Below are positions 11,055 through 22,865 of a stretch of DNA of 64,000 nucleotides, piece after piece. The translations under genes and the position numbers were made by a program. The notes under the pieces are model-generated. The model searched no databases. It saw only the letters and a program-made list of their open reading frames with translations, and was not told the DNA's origin. Origin of the DNA: Impatiens glandulifera (lineage: Eukaryota; Streptophyta; Magnoliopsida; Ericales; Balsaminaceae). Positions within the stretch are counted from its first letter, which is position 1, and each line of letters opens with the position of its first letter. The stretch is from the NCBI RefSeq assembly GCF_907164915.1, contig NC_061867.1, positions 24,714,308-24,778,307 on the forward strand, written 5' to 3'.

Positions 11055-13684
11055 ATGAACGAGAATGATATTAATGATTTAAGGTATAGTTTTTTTGTTT
11101 AACTTCTCTAATATTATAAGATGTTTTCGTTCATATTTAAGCGAAGAGCTCTTCACTTATAGGATTGTTGATAATATCTTGTGAAGCGAAGCTCTCTTCG
11201 CTTATTAGATTACTGTGAATAATAGTGAAGTGAAACGTTCTTCGCTTATATTTCATTCATTTTACAATCATCTATAAGTTTTGGTGAGATGAAGATTTAT
11301 TTTCTACGTGTTCTAAAATTTAACAGCGAATCTGCTAGTTGTCGTCGTCAATTGAATTTCGATGAAAACGGCCAACCTTTGGAGGACATCGAAGCCAACT
11401 TAATTCCACATTTAGGTAGGGAATTTGAGAGTGAAGAAGAAGGCTACGAATTCTATTTAGCATACGCTAAAAAATAGGATTTGGTATAAGGCGCAGTTCA
11501 AAGCATGTTGACAACGATGGTAAAATACTGGATAGAGTTTTTTGTTGTAGTGCACAAGGTGAACGGGTAAAAGACAAACGGGATGTCTATGTGAGACGTA
11601 GCCGTTCTTTGACGAGGTTCGGTTGTGAAGCGAAATTGAGGATAAAGAGGGTAGAGAATGGAAAGTTCCAAGTGGTAAATTTTATTAGTGAGCATTGTCA
11701 TCCTCTTGCAAGTCCAAAGAAAACTCACATGTATAGATGCCATAGGAATATTTATGCAATTGCAGGCTTACATATCGAGATTGTCACTAACGTGGGAATT
11801 CCTCCTAAGGCATCCCATGCTCTAATGTCTAAACAAATCGGTGGAAGGGAGAATCTTGGTTTTCTTCCTGGGGATTACAAAAATTACTTGCGAACGAAAA
11901 GAACCAGAGACTGTAATTTTGGGGATACATGGGGTGTATTAGAGTATTTGCAGAAAAAACAATCAAATGATCCAGGTTTTTATAATGCTTTTCAACTTGA
12001 TGCGGACGATTTGATAACGAATAATTTTTGGTGTGATTCCAACATGCGGTCTGATTATTCATACTTCGGAGACGTTGTCAGTTTTGACACGACCTACAAG
12101 AAGAATAAGGAAGGTCGTCCAGTTGCGCTTTTTGTAGGTGTGAATCATCACAAACTATCTATTATTTTTGGTGCAGCTCTATTATACGATGAAACTGCAA
12201 TGACTTTTGAATGGTTGTTTGATACTTTCACCAAAGCTATGCGTGGGAAAAAAACAAAAACCATTCTTACAGATCAAGACGCGGCCATAGCTAAGGCCTT
12301 GTCGTCTACATGGCTCGAAACAAATCATCGTCTATGTATTTGACACATATTTCAAAATGCATCCATACATCTAAGCTCCGTGTTCCATAATTTCAGAGAA
12401 TTTTCGAAGGATTTTTCTTCATGTATATATGATTTTGAAGAAGAGATAGAGTTTGTTGAAGATTGGAATCAAATGCTGACAAACTACGGGCTTGAAAACA
12501 ACGACTGGTTGAAACGTATGTTTTGCATTAGGCGAAAGTGGGCATTAGTCTATGGACGACAAATGTTTTGTGCTGATATGACGACAACACAGAGAAGTGA
12601 GAGTATGAACAGTGTGTTGAAAAGGTACTGCTCCTACAAACACAAGTTTTTAGAATGTTTCAAACACTTTGAAAGACTAATCGATGAAAGAAGATATGAT
12701 GTGTTAAAGGCTGATTTCAAATCAATTACCAGTCAACCAAGTCTGAACTATCCAGTTTTGATCTTAAAGGATGCCTGCAAAGTTTACACTCCAGAGGTAT
12801 TTAAGTGCTTTGAACAACAATAGTTTATGTCGCATGATTGTGGTGTAGAAATGTTAGAGGATGTCGACACACACAGAAAATATAAGGTAACCCCCCACAC
12901 TAGGAGATGCTCTCATACAGTTACAGTTCATAAGAAAGATGATAAGAATATCGAGTGTAGCTGTTGTATATTTGAATTTGGCAGGATTTTGTGTGCTCAC
13001 ATCCTAAAGATTTTCACTACGATTGACGTGTTGAAGATTCCTCCTGCGTTGATATTGAAGAGGTGGACAAGAACAGCAAAAGATGGATTATTTGGAACTG
13101 ATCCAATCGTGGACAATAGTAATGTTGATCCGAGTGAGCTTCATAACATAAGATACAGAGATTTGTGTGGCTTGTCCATGCATTTATTTACAAAGGCAGC
13201 CGAAAGAGATGACACGTATAGGCATGTCAAAGAAATTATGCTTAACTAGTGTAAGTTTGTGGATAAAAAATTACAAGAGAGTATAAATATGCAAACTCCA
13301 CCAACTGGTGTATCATGTTCTGCCGAGGGTGCCCATGTTCAAGCGAAAGGAATCAAAAGTAAGAAGCTAACAAAGTCTGGTGAGAGAAGGAAAGGTGGAC
13401 TAGAGAAGAACTCGAGAAAAAGAAAATCAACAAGAATAACAAGCGAATCACAGAATCCGGTATGAATTTGCTGACTTAACTTCTTTACTAATAATTGGGT
13501 TATTACTCTTCATTTATTAACATACTTTTAAATTGATATATCGTTCCAACCATCAAATGCAATGCCAACGACAACTCCTCAGTTCTCAACTCCTCAACAA
13601 TGGGACGAAAGTTTCAGCATGGACGCCAATACTCCGTTCACTGTTCTTTTGTCATCTCAACTATCGAATTCCAGTTTCATGTGA
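11055..13684 (+). pseudogene. FAR1-type MULE transposase, disrupted
   Basis: A first exon (MNENDINDLR, ATG 11055) is followed by an intron to about 11322. A FAR1 DNA-binding domain follows (about 11390-11720; EFESEEEGYEFYLAYAKK, then GFGIRR and HCHPLASPKK). The MULE transposase core has catalytic Asp in SFDTTY (12086), Asp in LTDQD (12272) and Glu in RSESMNS (12599). A SWIM zinc finger lies at about 12955-13002 (ECSCC...CAH). A last exon near 13560-13684 ends SNSSFM. Defects: an extra base in an A-run at ~11470, TGA at 12341 where Trp is expected before a conserved His, TAG at 12821 and TAG at 13247. The DDE triad itself is intact. FHY3/FAR1 factors are domesticated relatives. The protein would cut and join MULE ends, but this copy cannot make it without suppression. 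Confidence 0.9.
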
Positions 13685-13789
13685 AATCTGATATGTATTT
13701 GTATGTATATTTGATTTGAAACCATGAACAAGGAAGAATGTATGCATGCGATGTTTTATGTAATACCAAATGAATGACAACACTAATTT

Positions 13790-15190
13790 CCTTCTAAAAA
13801 TAAAAACATGTAAATGAAGCGAATAATTATTCGGTCCCAGTCGACTCCTCTTAATTATAATTTTCATTAAAAATTTAAAAATAAAACCTAAAATTTAAGC
13901 GAATAATTATTCTCTACAATAAAAACAAGTATTTGAAGCGAATATTTATTCGCTTCATGTTTCTTTCAATAAATTAATATTTTTGTAAAATTTGGTATTT
14001 ACATTTTAAAGTAAGTGTAATTACATGTCAAGTAACCCGGCTTCTCATGGGTGGGGTGGGGGTTTTACATGAACGCCAGGTGTAAAATAACATGAAGCGA
14101 AGAATTCTTCGCTCCAATTCGATTACTCTAAATTAAAAGTTTTCATATAAAATTGTAAAATTATAAACAAGTAATTGAAGCGAAGAATTATTCGCTCCAA
14201 TTCGACTCCTTACATTAAAATTTCATCAAAATTTATAAAATAAAAAATAGTATTTGAAGCAAATATTTATGCGCTTCATGTTTCTTTCAATTAATTTTTT
14301 ATTTAATACATAAATGAACAAGTATTATATTTTTTTTAAATTTGGTATTTACATGTTAGAGTAAGTGTAATTAAATGTCAAGTAACACGGCTTCTCATGG
14401 GTGGGATGGGGGTTTTACATGAACGTCAGGTGTAAAATAACATGAAACGAAGAATTCTTCGCTCCAATTCGATTACTCTAAATTAAAAGTTTTCATATAA
14501 AATTGTAAAAATAAAAATAAGTAATTGAAGCAAAGAATTATTCGCTCCAATTCGACTCCTTACATTAAAATTTCATCAAAGTTTATAAAATAAAAAATAG
14601 TATTTGAAGCGAATATTTATGCGCTTCATGTTTCTTTCAATTAATTTTTTTATTTAATACATAAATGAACAAGTATTATATTTTTGTAACATTTGGTATT
14701 TAAATGTTAGAGTAAGTGTAATTACATGTCAAGTAACCCGGCTTCTCATGGGTGGGGTGGGGGTTTTACATGAACGTCAGGTTTAAAATAACATGAAGCG
14801 AAGAATTCTTCGCTCCAATTCGATTACTCTAAATTAAAAGTTTTCATATAAAATTATAAAAATAAAAACAAGTAATTGAAGCGAAGAATTATTCGCTCCA
14901 ATTCGACTCCTTACATTAAAATTTAATCAAAATTTATAAAATAAAAAATAGTATTTGAAGCGAATATTTATGCGCTTCATGTTTCTTTCAATTAATTTTT
15001 TTATTTAATACATAAATGAACAAGTATTATATTTTTTTAACATTTGGTATTTACATGTTAGAGTAAGTGTAATTACATGTCAAGTAACCCGGCTTCTCAT
15101 GGGTGGGGTGGGGGTTTTACATGAACGCCGTGTTTAAAATAACATGAAGCGAAGAATTCTTCGCTCCAATTCCACTCCTTACATAAAAAT
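13790..15190. repeat. Internal array of ~350-bp hairpin-bearing units
   Basis: Units begin around 14023, 14373, 14724 and 15075 (period about 350). They share GGCTTCTCATGGGTGGGGTG, GTTTTACATGAACG and the palindrome GCGAAGAATTCTTCGC, plus GAAGCGAATATTTATGCGCTTC. They belong to the same family as the subterminal repeats of both MULE ends, in the orientation of the right end, although they lie between the two convergent genes. This suggests rearrangement or fusion of two element ends. Confidence 0.85.
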
Positions 15191-15475
15191 TACCTGAAAA
15201 CATTTTAACATGAATGTCATAGTATTGAACAAATTAATTTACAAAAATCAAATTTCATTAAAAACAATCTGTATATACATCTTCATTATTGTAAAAATGT
15301 CAAGTAAAATTATTTGAAAATTTTAATTACACAACATCTTCATTATTGTACAAATGTCAATTAAAATTATATGAAACGTTTAATTACACAATTTGTATGC
15401 ATCTTCATTATTGTACAAATGTGAACTAAAATTATTTGAAAACTTTAATTACACAATCTGTATACATTTCCAAAT

Positions 15476-15730
15476 TCATTGACTAATCCATTTACTACAG
15501 GAATCGTAGACCTTGTTTCTGGCTCTGTTGAGCTCCGAGCCAATGACACGCCAACAATATATCATCCTCAAGGTCTTTATTTGTGCGCGCACATTTCTTT
15601 TAACGGCGAAGCCACTTTTCCAACCCTTCATCTGACCTTCATACGTCTCCATGTGTCTCATGCAAAAAATGCCACAATTAGTGTAATTCTTGGAATCCTG
15701 CCATGACAATTTCAAACATGTCTTTTCCAA
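15476..15730 (-). pseudogene. Duplicate C-terminal piece of Ulp1-like protease
   Basis: The 84-codon frame has NCGIFCMRHMETYEGQMKGW, a second version of the cysteine box found at about 16140-16190 (DCGVYLMRHMETY). It then continues into the usual C-terminal tail (VKRNVRAQIKTLRMIYCWRV), which the upstream copy lacks. It is either the authentic last exon with the box duplicated, or a remnant of a tandem partial duplication. It lies 3' of the main protease exons on the same strand. Confidence 0.7.
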
Positions 15731-15889
15731 ACTGTCATACTTTTAGCAAGAACGGGGTCTACGTCATTCATAAACCGTTGAATGTAGTCATCCTGATACA
15801 TAATTACAAACAACATGATGTAATGTAATTTAGTGTTAACAGTAATTCAATCATTGAACTAGTTGAAAATCAAATTTTAGTGTCATACC

Positions 15890-18442
15890 AAGATTTTGAC
15901 ATTCTTATATCTTGATTTAATTGCCTTCTTTAACTTAAACCTATTGACATTGTGCTCAAACATAAGAATTATGTATAAATATTTGATCCTCAATGTACTC
16001 AAAGCTTCTTCGGCCTTCAAAAGAACAAGAGAAAGTATAAGAAGATATAAAAATTTTAAATGTCATAGACTAACATATGGTATAACACTTACATTTTCTT
16101 CGTTGATGTCAATATCCCAATCGTTCATCGCTCCTCTATATGTTTCCATATGTCTCATTAAATATACACCACAGTCTTTCTTGTTTGTATTGTCTTTCCT
16201 GTATTTTTTAATTTTTTGAGCAATTCTTTCTAGGCCTTGCCTTTCCAAGAAAGTCCCAAAATTATCGAGGTGTTTCTTCAACTTGGTATACTTGTCCAGA
16301 ACTTTCATTTTATGCGGACGACGGGAGTTGTCTAGTATATCGATTCGAGAGGCTTTAATATTCACACATACAAGATAGAAATGACGGGCATGGACGATAG
16401 GTAGGAATATCTGTACAAAGAACACAAACATTTATTATTTGATTGCATACTCGTTACTTGGAATTGAGGGATATGTACATACCAGGTCAGCGAAAATTAG
16501 GTCTTCTTTTGTGACTTTGAAGTTTATCTTGTCTTCTTCAAGGGCTTGGCAAAATTCAAAGCAAGTAAACTGTATATTAACCTGAAAAATAAGTCTAGAG
16601 TATCAAAGTCAAGTACATTGAAGGATACATAGCACAAAAACAAGAGAAGCACTTGCATGTGATATTGTTGAAAACAAATTATTCGTTGTTCATGCCTTGG
16701 AAACCTACTGAATTTGTAGTGCAAAAGTATGGCCCAAGCATCCACCACTTCGCTCGCAATTTCTTCCTCCAGTTTCATTGTTAGAAATAGTTGACGGGTA
16801 ATATTACCCGGAGGACCTTCGTACAGAACGTCACTGTAAAAAAAATTCATTTAGAAGAACATAACTACTTTCATATTTCAAATTTCTAAAAGCATGCTAA
16901 GTAACTTACCTTTCAGTCAGGTCTTCAGAAAACACATAATCGGCCAATCTTTGTTCCTTGTTGGTTATTTTGTGGTCCAACTTATCTGCAACCTCTTTCA
17001 TGTAAGGGGATCGAAGGTGCACTGGAATTTTTGTAATCTTCCTCTTAGGATAGTCTCTAATGTTGACGCGTCCCCCCCCCCCCCATCATCTTCATCTTCA
17101 TCTTCAGAAGATTGATCAGCTTTAGAAGCCTCACCCTCTTCCTTCCCTTCACCCTTATCATTTGGTTCAACAGTGGGTGACTAAGCTTTGTTTTCCTCAC
17201 CCTCTTCATTCAGTTCACCCTTATCATTTGATTCAACAAGGGGTGACTGAACTTTGTTGGGCAGAACTGCATCCTCAAGATCTTTTTGTTGAACAGGGAG
17301 TGATTGATCTTCATGGTGCAGAACTGCATCCTCAAGATCTTTCGGATGAACAGGGAGTGATTGATCTTCATGGTGCAGAATTGCATCCTCAAGATCTTTC
17401 GGATGAATAGGGAGTGACTGATTATCTTCATTGTGCTCAACTGAATCCTCAAAATCATTCGGTGTTGCACGGGGTGATGGATTATCTTGATTCTCCTCAC
17501 CTGTATTATCACAGGTGTATTCAACCAGGGGACTAGTGATTTTCAAGCCCGCACTCTCTAAAGTGTCCCCAAGTGCCTCACTTGGAGGATCTTCCCCACT
17601 TACACGAACCTCAGCATCATTCACCACCTTCAAGTGTTTCATGAACCCTTTAGACTCTCTTAGGTTCAGAAAGCCAGCCTCAAAAAAAGGCTTCGGATCG
17701 ATGTTGCGTTTCTCCAACTCCCCTGATAGGTAATTAAGTTGTTGGGCTGTATCTTTAAAAGTTTGCAGGATTTTGGATGTCAACATCTGTAGATTATGAA
17801 GAACATATTTTATTAGTCTCGAAAACAAGAAACTATAGACAAATGTGAGTCAATTTCTTGTTTCCATATACCTCATCATCGTCTTCATTTACTTCCACCA
17901 AATGAATTGGATTCTCCAGTTCTTTATCTACTAGGCGCGCCCTTTCCCTGCCCATCCCAAAACCCCCGGCACGAGCTTCTAAGGTGGTAAACTCTAACAA
18001 TGTGATGTCATCCCAACAAGAGATGAATGGAAATTTCCTTTCATAAGGCTGACGTACACCTTCCACAAAAACACCATCTAGGTAGCAAATCTGGAGTAAA
18101 GGAATGGGAAACATGTTAGTAAATATTTGATACCTATAATTATAAATCATATACAAGAGAAGAATTATTTACCAATAAAAGGGTTAGAGGTCCATCAAAA
18201 TATGGATTTTTATCTTTACTTTCTTTTTCTTTCCAACTTCTTACACTTTCAACCAATCGTTGTAGTGTGAAGTAGCACTAGTTCAGCTCCTTTATGTTAT
18301 CAACATCCATTAAGGATTTGAGAATTTTGAACCTGAAATGAATAAAATACATGTGTGAGTAATCACAAATACAATTAAATATATAATAGGTTTGAATACA
18401 TGTTTACCTGGCTCGTGAATTTTGAACTGGACATAAAAAACT
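15890..18442 (-). pseudogene. Ulp1/C48-type protease of the MULE, C-terminal half
   Basis: Minus-strand exons, 5' to 3'. About 18178-18332 has FKILKSLMDVDN and a TAG. About 17872-18091 has ICYLDGVFVEGVRQPYERKF. About 16908-17787 is a long linker with 19-residue repeats and a poly-Gly tract encoded by a C run at 17069-17084. About 16671-16835 has DVLYEGPPGNITRQLF. About 16095-16415 is the catalytic part, with His in IVHARHFYLVCVN, Asp in RIDILDNS and Cys in KKDCGVYLMRH. Splice sites such as TTACTCCAG and TTTACAG are visible. Known C48 proteases remove SUMO; the role of MULE-borne copies is not established. The gene is cut at 18442 by the Sirevirus and resumes at 32565. Confidence 0.85.
17240..17450 (-). 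repeat. 57-bp in-frame tandem repeat in the Ulp1 linker
   Basis: Four copies spaced 57 bases apart (for example at 17261, 17318 and 17375) encode a 19-residue unit of the type HHEDQSLPVHPKDLEDAVL. Period and frame are kept, so length changes leave the protein readable. Confidence 0.85.
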
Positions 18443-19761
18443 TGATAGAAAAATTAAGTAGATTAATTTTAAACCGGCCACACATTACAATTTTTGAATA
18501 TTTATTCTAAATAATCAAAAAGGGAGAAATTGATAGAAAAATTAAATAAGTTAATTTTTGGAACCGGCCAGACGAACTAAACAGTTAACCTTCATGTGCA
18601 GGAACAGATCAAAATCGTATGAACCGGTTGGCGTATCAAAACCGGTTGCTACTATACTTCAAAGAAATCAGTTTCAAGTGATCAAGTTAAAGATCAGAGG
18701 AATCGGTTTTCACTTTCTCAAGCGACCGGTTAGCCAAGACAAAAACCTACATACCAATCGGATCATACTACACAAGACACAAAAACCGGAAGGTTCAGAA
18801 CAAAAGCCGGAAGATTCAAACTACAAGAGTGACGTACCATGACGGAAGAAACGTGTCTTGAAAGAATAAAAGAAGATCAGATCCGATCGGAAGCATGCGA
18901 GGAAAGCAATGATGCTTTATTGATCCGAAGTTGACAACCGGAGGTGCATGCCCAACACGTGTCCAAATCTGAAAACCGGCTACGTCATCTTTTGCTCAGA
19001 GCTGCCTGCATGACTGCCAGGTGTTGAGGAAAATGAAGCGTGCAAGCAACCTCTCTGAACCAGGCGTGATAATGATCAACCAATCCAGCGGAGAGAGAAG
19101 AAAGTAACCGTTGGCTACTTTCAGCTATAAAAGGAAGATCAAACGTCTTCATTCAATGCATCATCAGTTCTGAAAGTTGTACATTACGAATTACGAAAAG
19201 CATTAAGTTCTAGAGAGATAAACTGTCATATTCCAAAACCGGTGTGTCTAAAACCGGAAGCTTTTCATTGTGTTGTGTTAAGTTGTTGTATTACATCAAA
19301 GTGTGAGTTTGGTGTAACCGGCGAGTAGCGAAGTTGGGCTCGACCGGAGGTGTTGTTGTAACTATAAAAGTTAGTGGAGATCCTTCTCATAACCTGAGAA
19401 GAAGGGGTGACGTAGGAGGGTTTGCTCCGAACATCCATAAACAAATCCTTGTCTCGTGTTCTTTCCTTTGCTTTTATTACTCAGCCTAACCTCAAACTAA
19501 TCATACTACTAAAACCGGTCACTCACATCCATAAAACCGACTCCTTCTAAAACATCATCTAAAGTCGCATTCGTTGCTTCAACCTGAAACAGACATTTCC
19601 GCCCTTGAACCCGGTTCAAGAGTCTGTGACAGTTTGTGCAGTGCTGAGAACGGTTATAGTCTCTAACCGGACTATCACCAAAGTGTGTGTGTTGTAAGCG
19701 GCCACCCTTCATTGAAACCGGAAAACACCCCGATCCTCCAAGGGCGTCCCCGATCCTAACA
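18443..19761 (+). repeat. 5' LTR of the Sirevirus
   Basis: Starts TGATAGAAAAATTAAGTAG and ends CGATCCTAACA. It contains an internal second copy of the polypurine tract plus LTR start at 18517-18550, 88 bases in. It is dense in AACCGG motifs and carries CACGTG at about 18956. A TATA box lies at 19126. Confidence 0.95.
19126..19133 (+). promoter_or_regulatory. LTR TATA box
   Basis: TATAAAAG preceded by GGCTACTTTCAGC. The same box is at 31924-31931 in the 3' LTR and, on the minus strand, at 63671-63678 in the LTR at the right edge. Transcription should start about 30 bases downstream. Confidence 0.75.
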
Positions 19762-19763
19762 AG

Positions 19764-19775
19764 TGGTATCAGAGC
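19764..19775 (+). other. Primer binding site, tRNA-iMet type
   Basis: TGGTATCAGAGC begins two bases after the 5' LTR. It is the standard complement of the initiator tRNA-Met 3' end used by plant Ty1/copia elements. Confidence 0.95.
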
Positions 19776-19806
19776 AAGGCTCTTAGCACTCAAGCAACCA
19801 AAGAAG

Positions 19807-21672
19807 ATGGGAAGCATGACCCACAGCGACAAGCCGCCAATGCTAAACAGCGAAGCGTTTAGCAGTTGGAAGAAACAGATGTATCTACATCTGATTACGT
19901 TAGATGATGAGATGAGTCGAGTCCTGAAAGAGGGACCGATCAAGATCAACAAGGAGGAAAACCTATGGACGAGTGAAGATCAAAGACGGAGTAACCTGGA
20001 CAACCATTGCATGAGGCACATTTATAAGGCTATAGATAATAACACTTTGAACAAAATATCAGAGTGTGAAAATGCGAAGGAAGCCTGGGAAACGATCATT
20101 CAGATCCACGAGGGAAACGAAAGAACCAAGGAGAACAAAATCTTGGTGGCTACACAAAAATATGAAAATATACGGATGAAACCGGGAGAAAATGTGAAGG
20201 AATTCAGCAACCGGTTCACCAGTGTAGTCAACGAGCTTCAAACACTCGGAAAGAAGTATGACAACCGAGAAGTGATCATCAAAGCCCTAAGATCTTTGCC
20301 AAGCACGTGGGATATCAAGACCATGGTGATGAGGGAGTCAAGCACCCTTGGGCAGATGAAGTTGCATGATGTTTTCGAGGACTTGAAAGCCTACGAATTT
20401 GAGATCAAGTCTCGGATCGAAGATGAAGCATCCACATCAACCGCAACCAGAGCTTTGGTTACATCGGTGGAACCGGCGGCTCAAGTATCAACCGCACCGG
20501 CTCCAGTCAAAAACACCGATCAAATTACCGAAGATGTGATGGCGATGCTAGCTCAGAAATTCGGGAAATTCATGAAGAAGAGCCAGCCACCATCCAATAA
20601 TGATTTGAATTATAACTATGTAGATAAATCAAAAAAGAGATGTTATAACTGTGATGGTTTTGGACATTTCAGGTCAGAGTGTAGAAAACCAAGAAGAGAC
20701 GATAGAAAACCGGAAGGAAACTATCAAGGAAACAATTATCAAGGGAATAACTATCAAGGCAACCGGTATTAGGGAAACAACTACCAAGGGAACAACTATC
20801 GGGGAAACAACAACAACCAACGAAACGACTACCGAAGAAACGATGATCAACATGTTGATGAAGGAAAGGAGATTCAAAAGGCGCTCATTGCATCTGATGG
20901 TGGAAGCGAGTGGGCATACTCCGATAATGAAGATGGTGAAGAGAAAGTGACCTGTTTCATGGCAAATGACGAAGAGGTATTTGATTTCTCTTCTGATGAG
21001 TTTACCAAAGAAGATCTAGTTTCTGCACTCAACCAAATGGTTGCTGAGTTCAGAAACATATCTGCTTACATACCAACTCCAATAGAACCTAAAACCGAAC
21101 AAATAAATAATGTATATGATAACACATGTGAAATCGAAATGTATGAACCGGATGAACTATTCTCCGATAATGAGAAGACAGTTCAACCGGTAACCGAAAC
21201 CGATGAACGAGCAATGTACGTCACGGCTGCGTGGGAGAGATCACGTCAAGCAGTGAAACAAATGTGTAACTATAAAAGACACCGGAAGTGTAGGTATGGT
21301 ATTGGTTATGAACCAAATAAACAAAATGAAACAAAACAATCTAACGGGATGAAACTCACGAAAAATAATCTTCCATTTATAAAATTTGTCAAGAGTTCAC
21401 AAACCGAAAATGACCTAAAACCGGAAGAAACGCTTAAGTATGTAAGTCCTAACGAATCTGAAAAATGGCTTCATCCTGAGAGAAGGAAAGTCAACCGGAA
21501 ACCAAGTAAACCTAATAAAACCCGACATCAAAGAAGCCCATCACCACATAAGGCATTCTTGAGTAACAGCCAAGAAGTTAAGCCAAATATTATCAAAACA
21601 ATAACCGAGAAAGTGATCCGACTCATTCAAGTCTGGATCCCAAAGGGACTAATCAACCATGGACCCAACTAA
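19807..21672 (+). pseudogene. gag: Sirevirus gag with in-frame stops
   Basis: The start at ATG 19807 (MGSMTHSDKPPMLNSEAF) is the first one after the primer site. A UBN2/retrotrans_gag-type capsid region follows (FSSWKKQMYLHL, EAWETIIQIHEG, LRSLPSTWDIKTMVMRE). Then comes a CCHC zinc knuckle, CYNCDGFGHFRSEC, at 20641-20682, and tandem NNYQGN repeats. TAG at 20770-20772 interrupts those repeats at a codon that is CAG or CAA in the neighbouring units, so a C-to-T change explains it. The same frame then stays open to TAA at 21670. The acidic region after the knuckle (SDNEDGEEKVTCFMA) links gag to protease. Gag would form the particle and package RNA; this copy should give only the part up to the zinc knuckle. 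Confidence 0.9.
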
Positions 21673-21673
21673 A

Positions 21674-22266
21674 TGTGGGTACCAAAAAGGTGTAAATAAT
21701 TGTTTGTTACAGGTCAGGAGAAGCAACCGGCTAAAGAATTCAGAATGGTACTTGGACAGTGGATGCTCAAGGCATATGACCGGAAACAAGGAGCTACTAA
21801 CCGACATCAAGTACGAAACCGGAGCAGTCATCACATTCGGGGATAACTCAAAAGGTAAAACCGTGGGCAAGGGTAAGATTGTCCATGGTGAATTATCCAT
21901 AAGTAATGTATTATTAGTAGAAAAACTAAGTTTAACCTGTTAAGCATAAGCCAAATGTGTGATGTGGGCTACAAAGTTGAATTTCATAAAAACTCATGCC
22001 TAGTCAAAAATCAAGATAATGACACTTTTTTGCTAACCGGTAACCGGATAGGAAACATTTACAAAGTAAATTGGAAAACTGATTTCGAAAAACCTGTGTG
22101 TATGATAGCTGGAAATGATCCAAACTGGCTTTGGCATAAACAGTTAAATCATTTGAATTTCAAAACAATTAACTTTATTTGCTCCAAGGAACTAGTTCAC
22201 GGTTTTCCAAACGTTAAGTTTCAAAAGACAAAGTATGTGGCGCATGTCAAATGGGCAAACAAGTGA
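21674..22266 (+). pseudogene. pol: Sirevirus protease and GAG-pre-integrase region, frameshifted
   Basis: The aspartic protease active site WYLDSGCSRHMTGN lies at about 21746-21787, in a different frame from gag. The frame ends at 21943. One base earlier another frame opens and reads LLSISQMCDVGYKVEF, so a single-base loss near 21925 separates them. The GAG-pre-integrase segment has WHKQLNHLNF with the zinc-binding His pair. The following Cys pair is damaged (KYVAHVKW) next to a second frame change at ~22235. The protease would cut Gag-Pol; it is non-functional here as a continuous protein. Confidence 0.85.
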
Positions 22267-22865
22267 AATCATCTTTCAAAAATAAAGGAAATTATCAATC
22301 TGAACGATGCTTAGAACTCTTGCATATGGATCTGTTTGGTCCGGTTAAAGTAACTAGTTTAGGAGGCATGCATTATACTATGGTAGTTATTGATGACTAT
22401 TCTAAATTTACCTGGGTTACTTTTCTAGCTTCTAAGAATCAAGCAACTCCAAACTTGATTAAACTGATTTTGAGAATACAAAATGAAAAATTCATTCGAG
22501 TAAACAAAATCAGAAGTGATAGAGGAACTGAGTTTATAAACAGTAACTTAACTACTTTTCTTGATGATTCCGGTATTAGGCACGAGTTGTCTAGTGCCAG
22601 AACTCCTCAACAAAATGGCCTGGCTGAGAGAAGAAACCGAACTCTCAAGGAAGCCGCAAGGTCAATGATAGCCGATTCGGGTATCGCTCAAAAGTTTTGG
22701 GCTGAAGCTATCAACACCGCTTGCTATACACAAAATCGATCTTTAGTAACTAAACGGTTTTCTAAAACTCCTTCGAAATTTACTTTGATCAAGTTCCAAG
22801 TGTACGGTATTTTCGAATTTTTGGTAGTAAATGTTTTGTTCACAATAACGGCAAGAATTACTTGA
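22251..22865 (+). pseudogene. pol: Sirevirus integrase core, frameshifted at its end
   Basis: The rve-type core has the D-D-E triad: Asp in HMDLFGPV, Asp in IRSDRGTEF and Glu in GLAERRNRTLKEA. Frame is lost near 22770 ([10 protein letters not shown] in place of the conserved TPYE-type stretch) and regained by ~22815 in the frame of the next segment ([10 protein letters not shown]). The enzyme would insert the cDNA into chromosomal DNA, giving the 5-bp duplication seen around this element. The lesion is a one-base deletion downstream of the catalytic core. Confidence 0.9.

Noticed and set aside
11829..12062. Minus-strand frame inside the transposase
   Set aside because: Antisense shadow of the plus-strand MULE transposase, which has clear domains.
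14023..15190. CRISPR-like array
   Set aside because: Units are ~350 bp, diverged, palindromic and in a plant MULE; no short identical repeats with unique spacers.
18558..19952. Open frames inside the Sirevirus LTR
   Set aside because: The same frames occur in the 3' LTR with substitutions not biased to silent sites; LTRs do not normally code.
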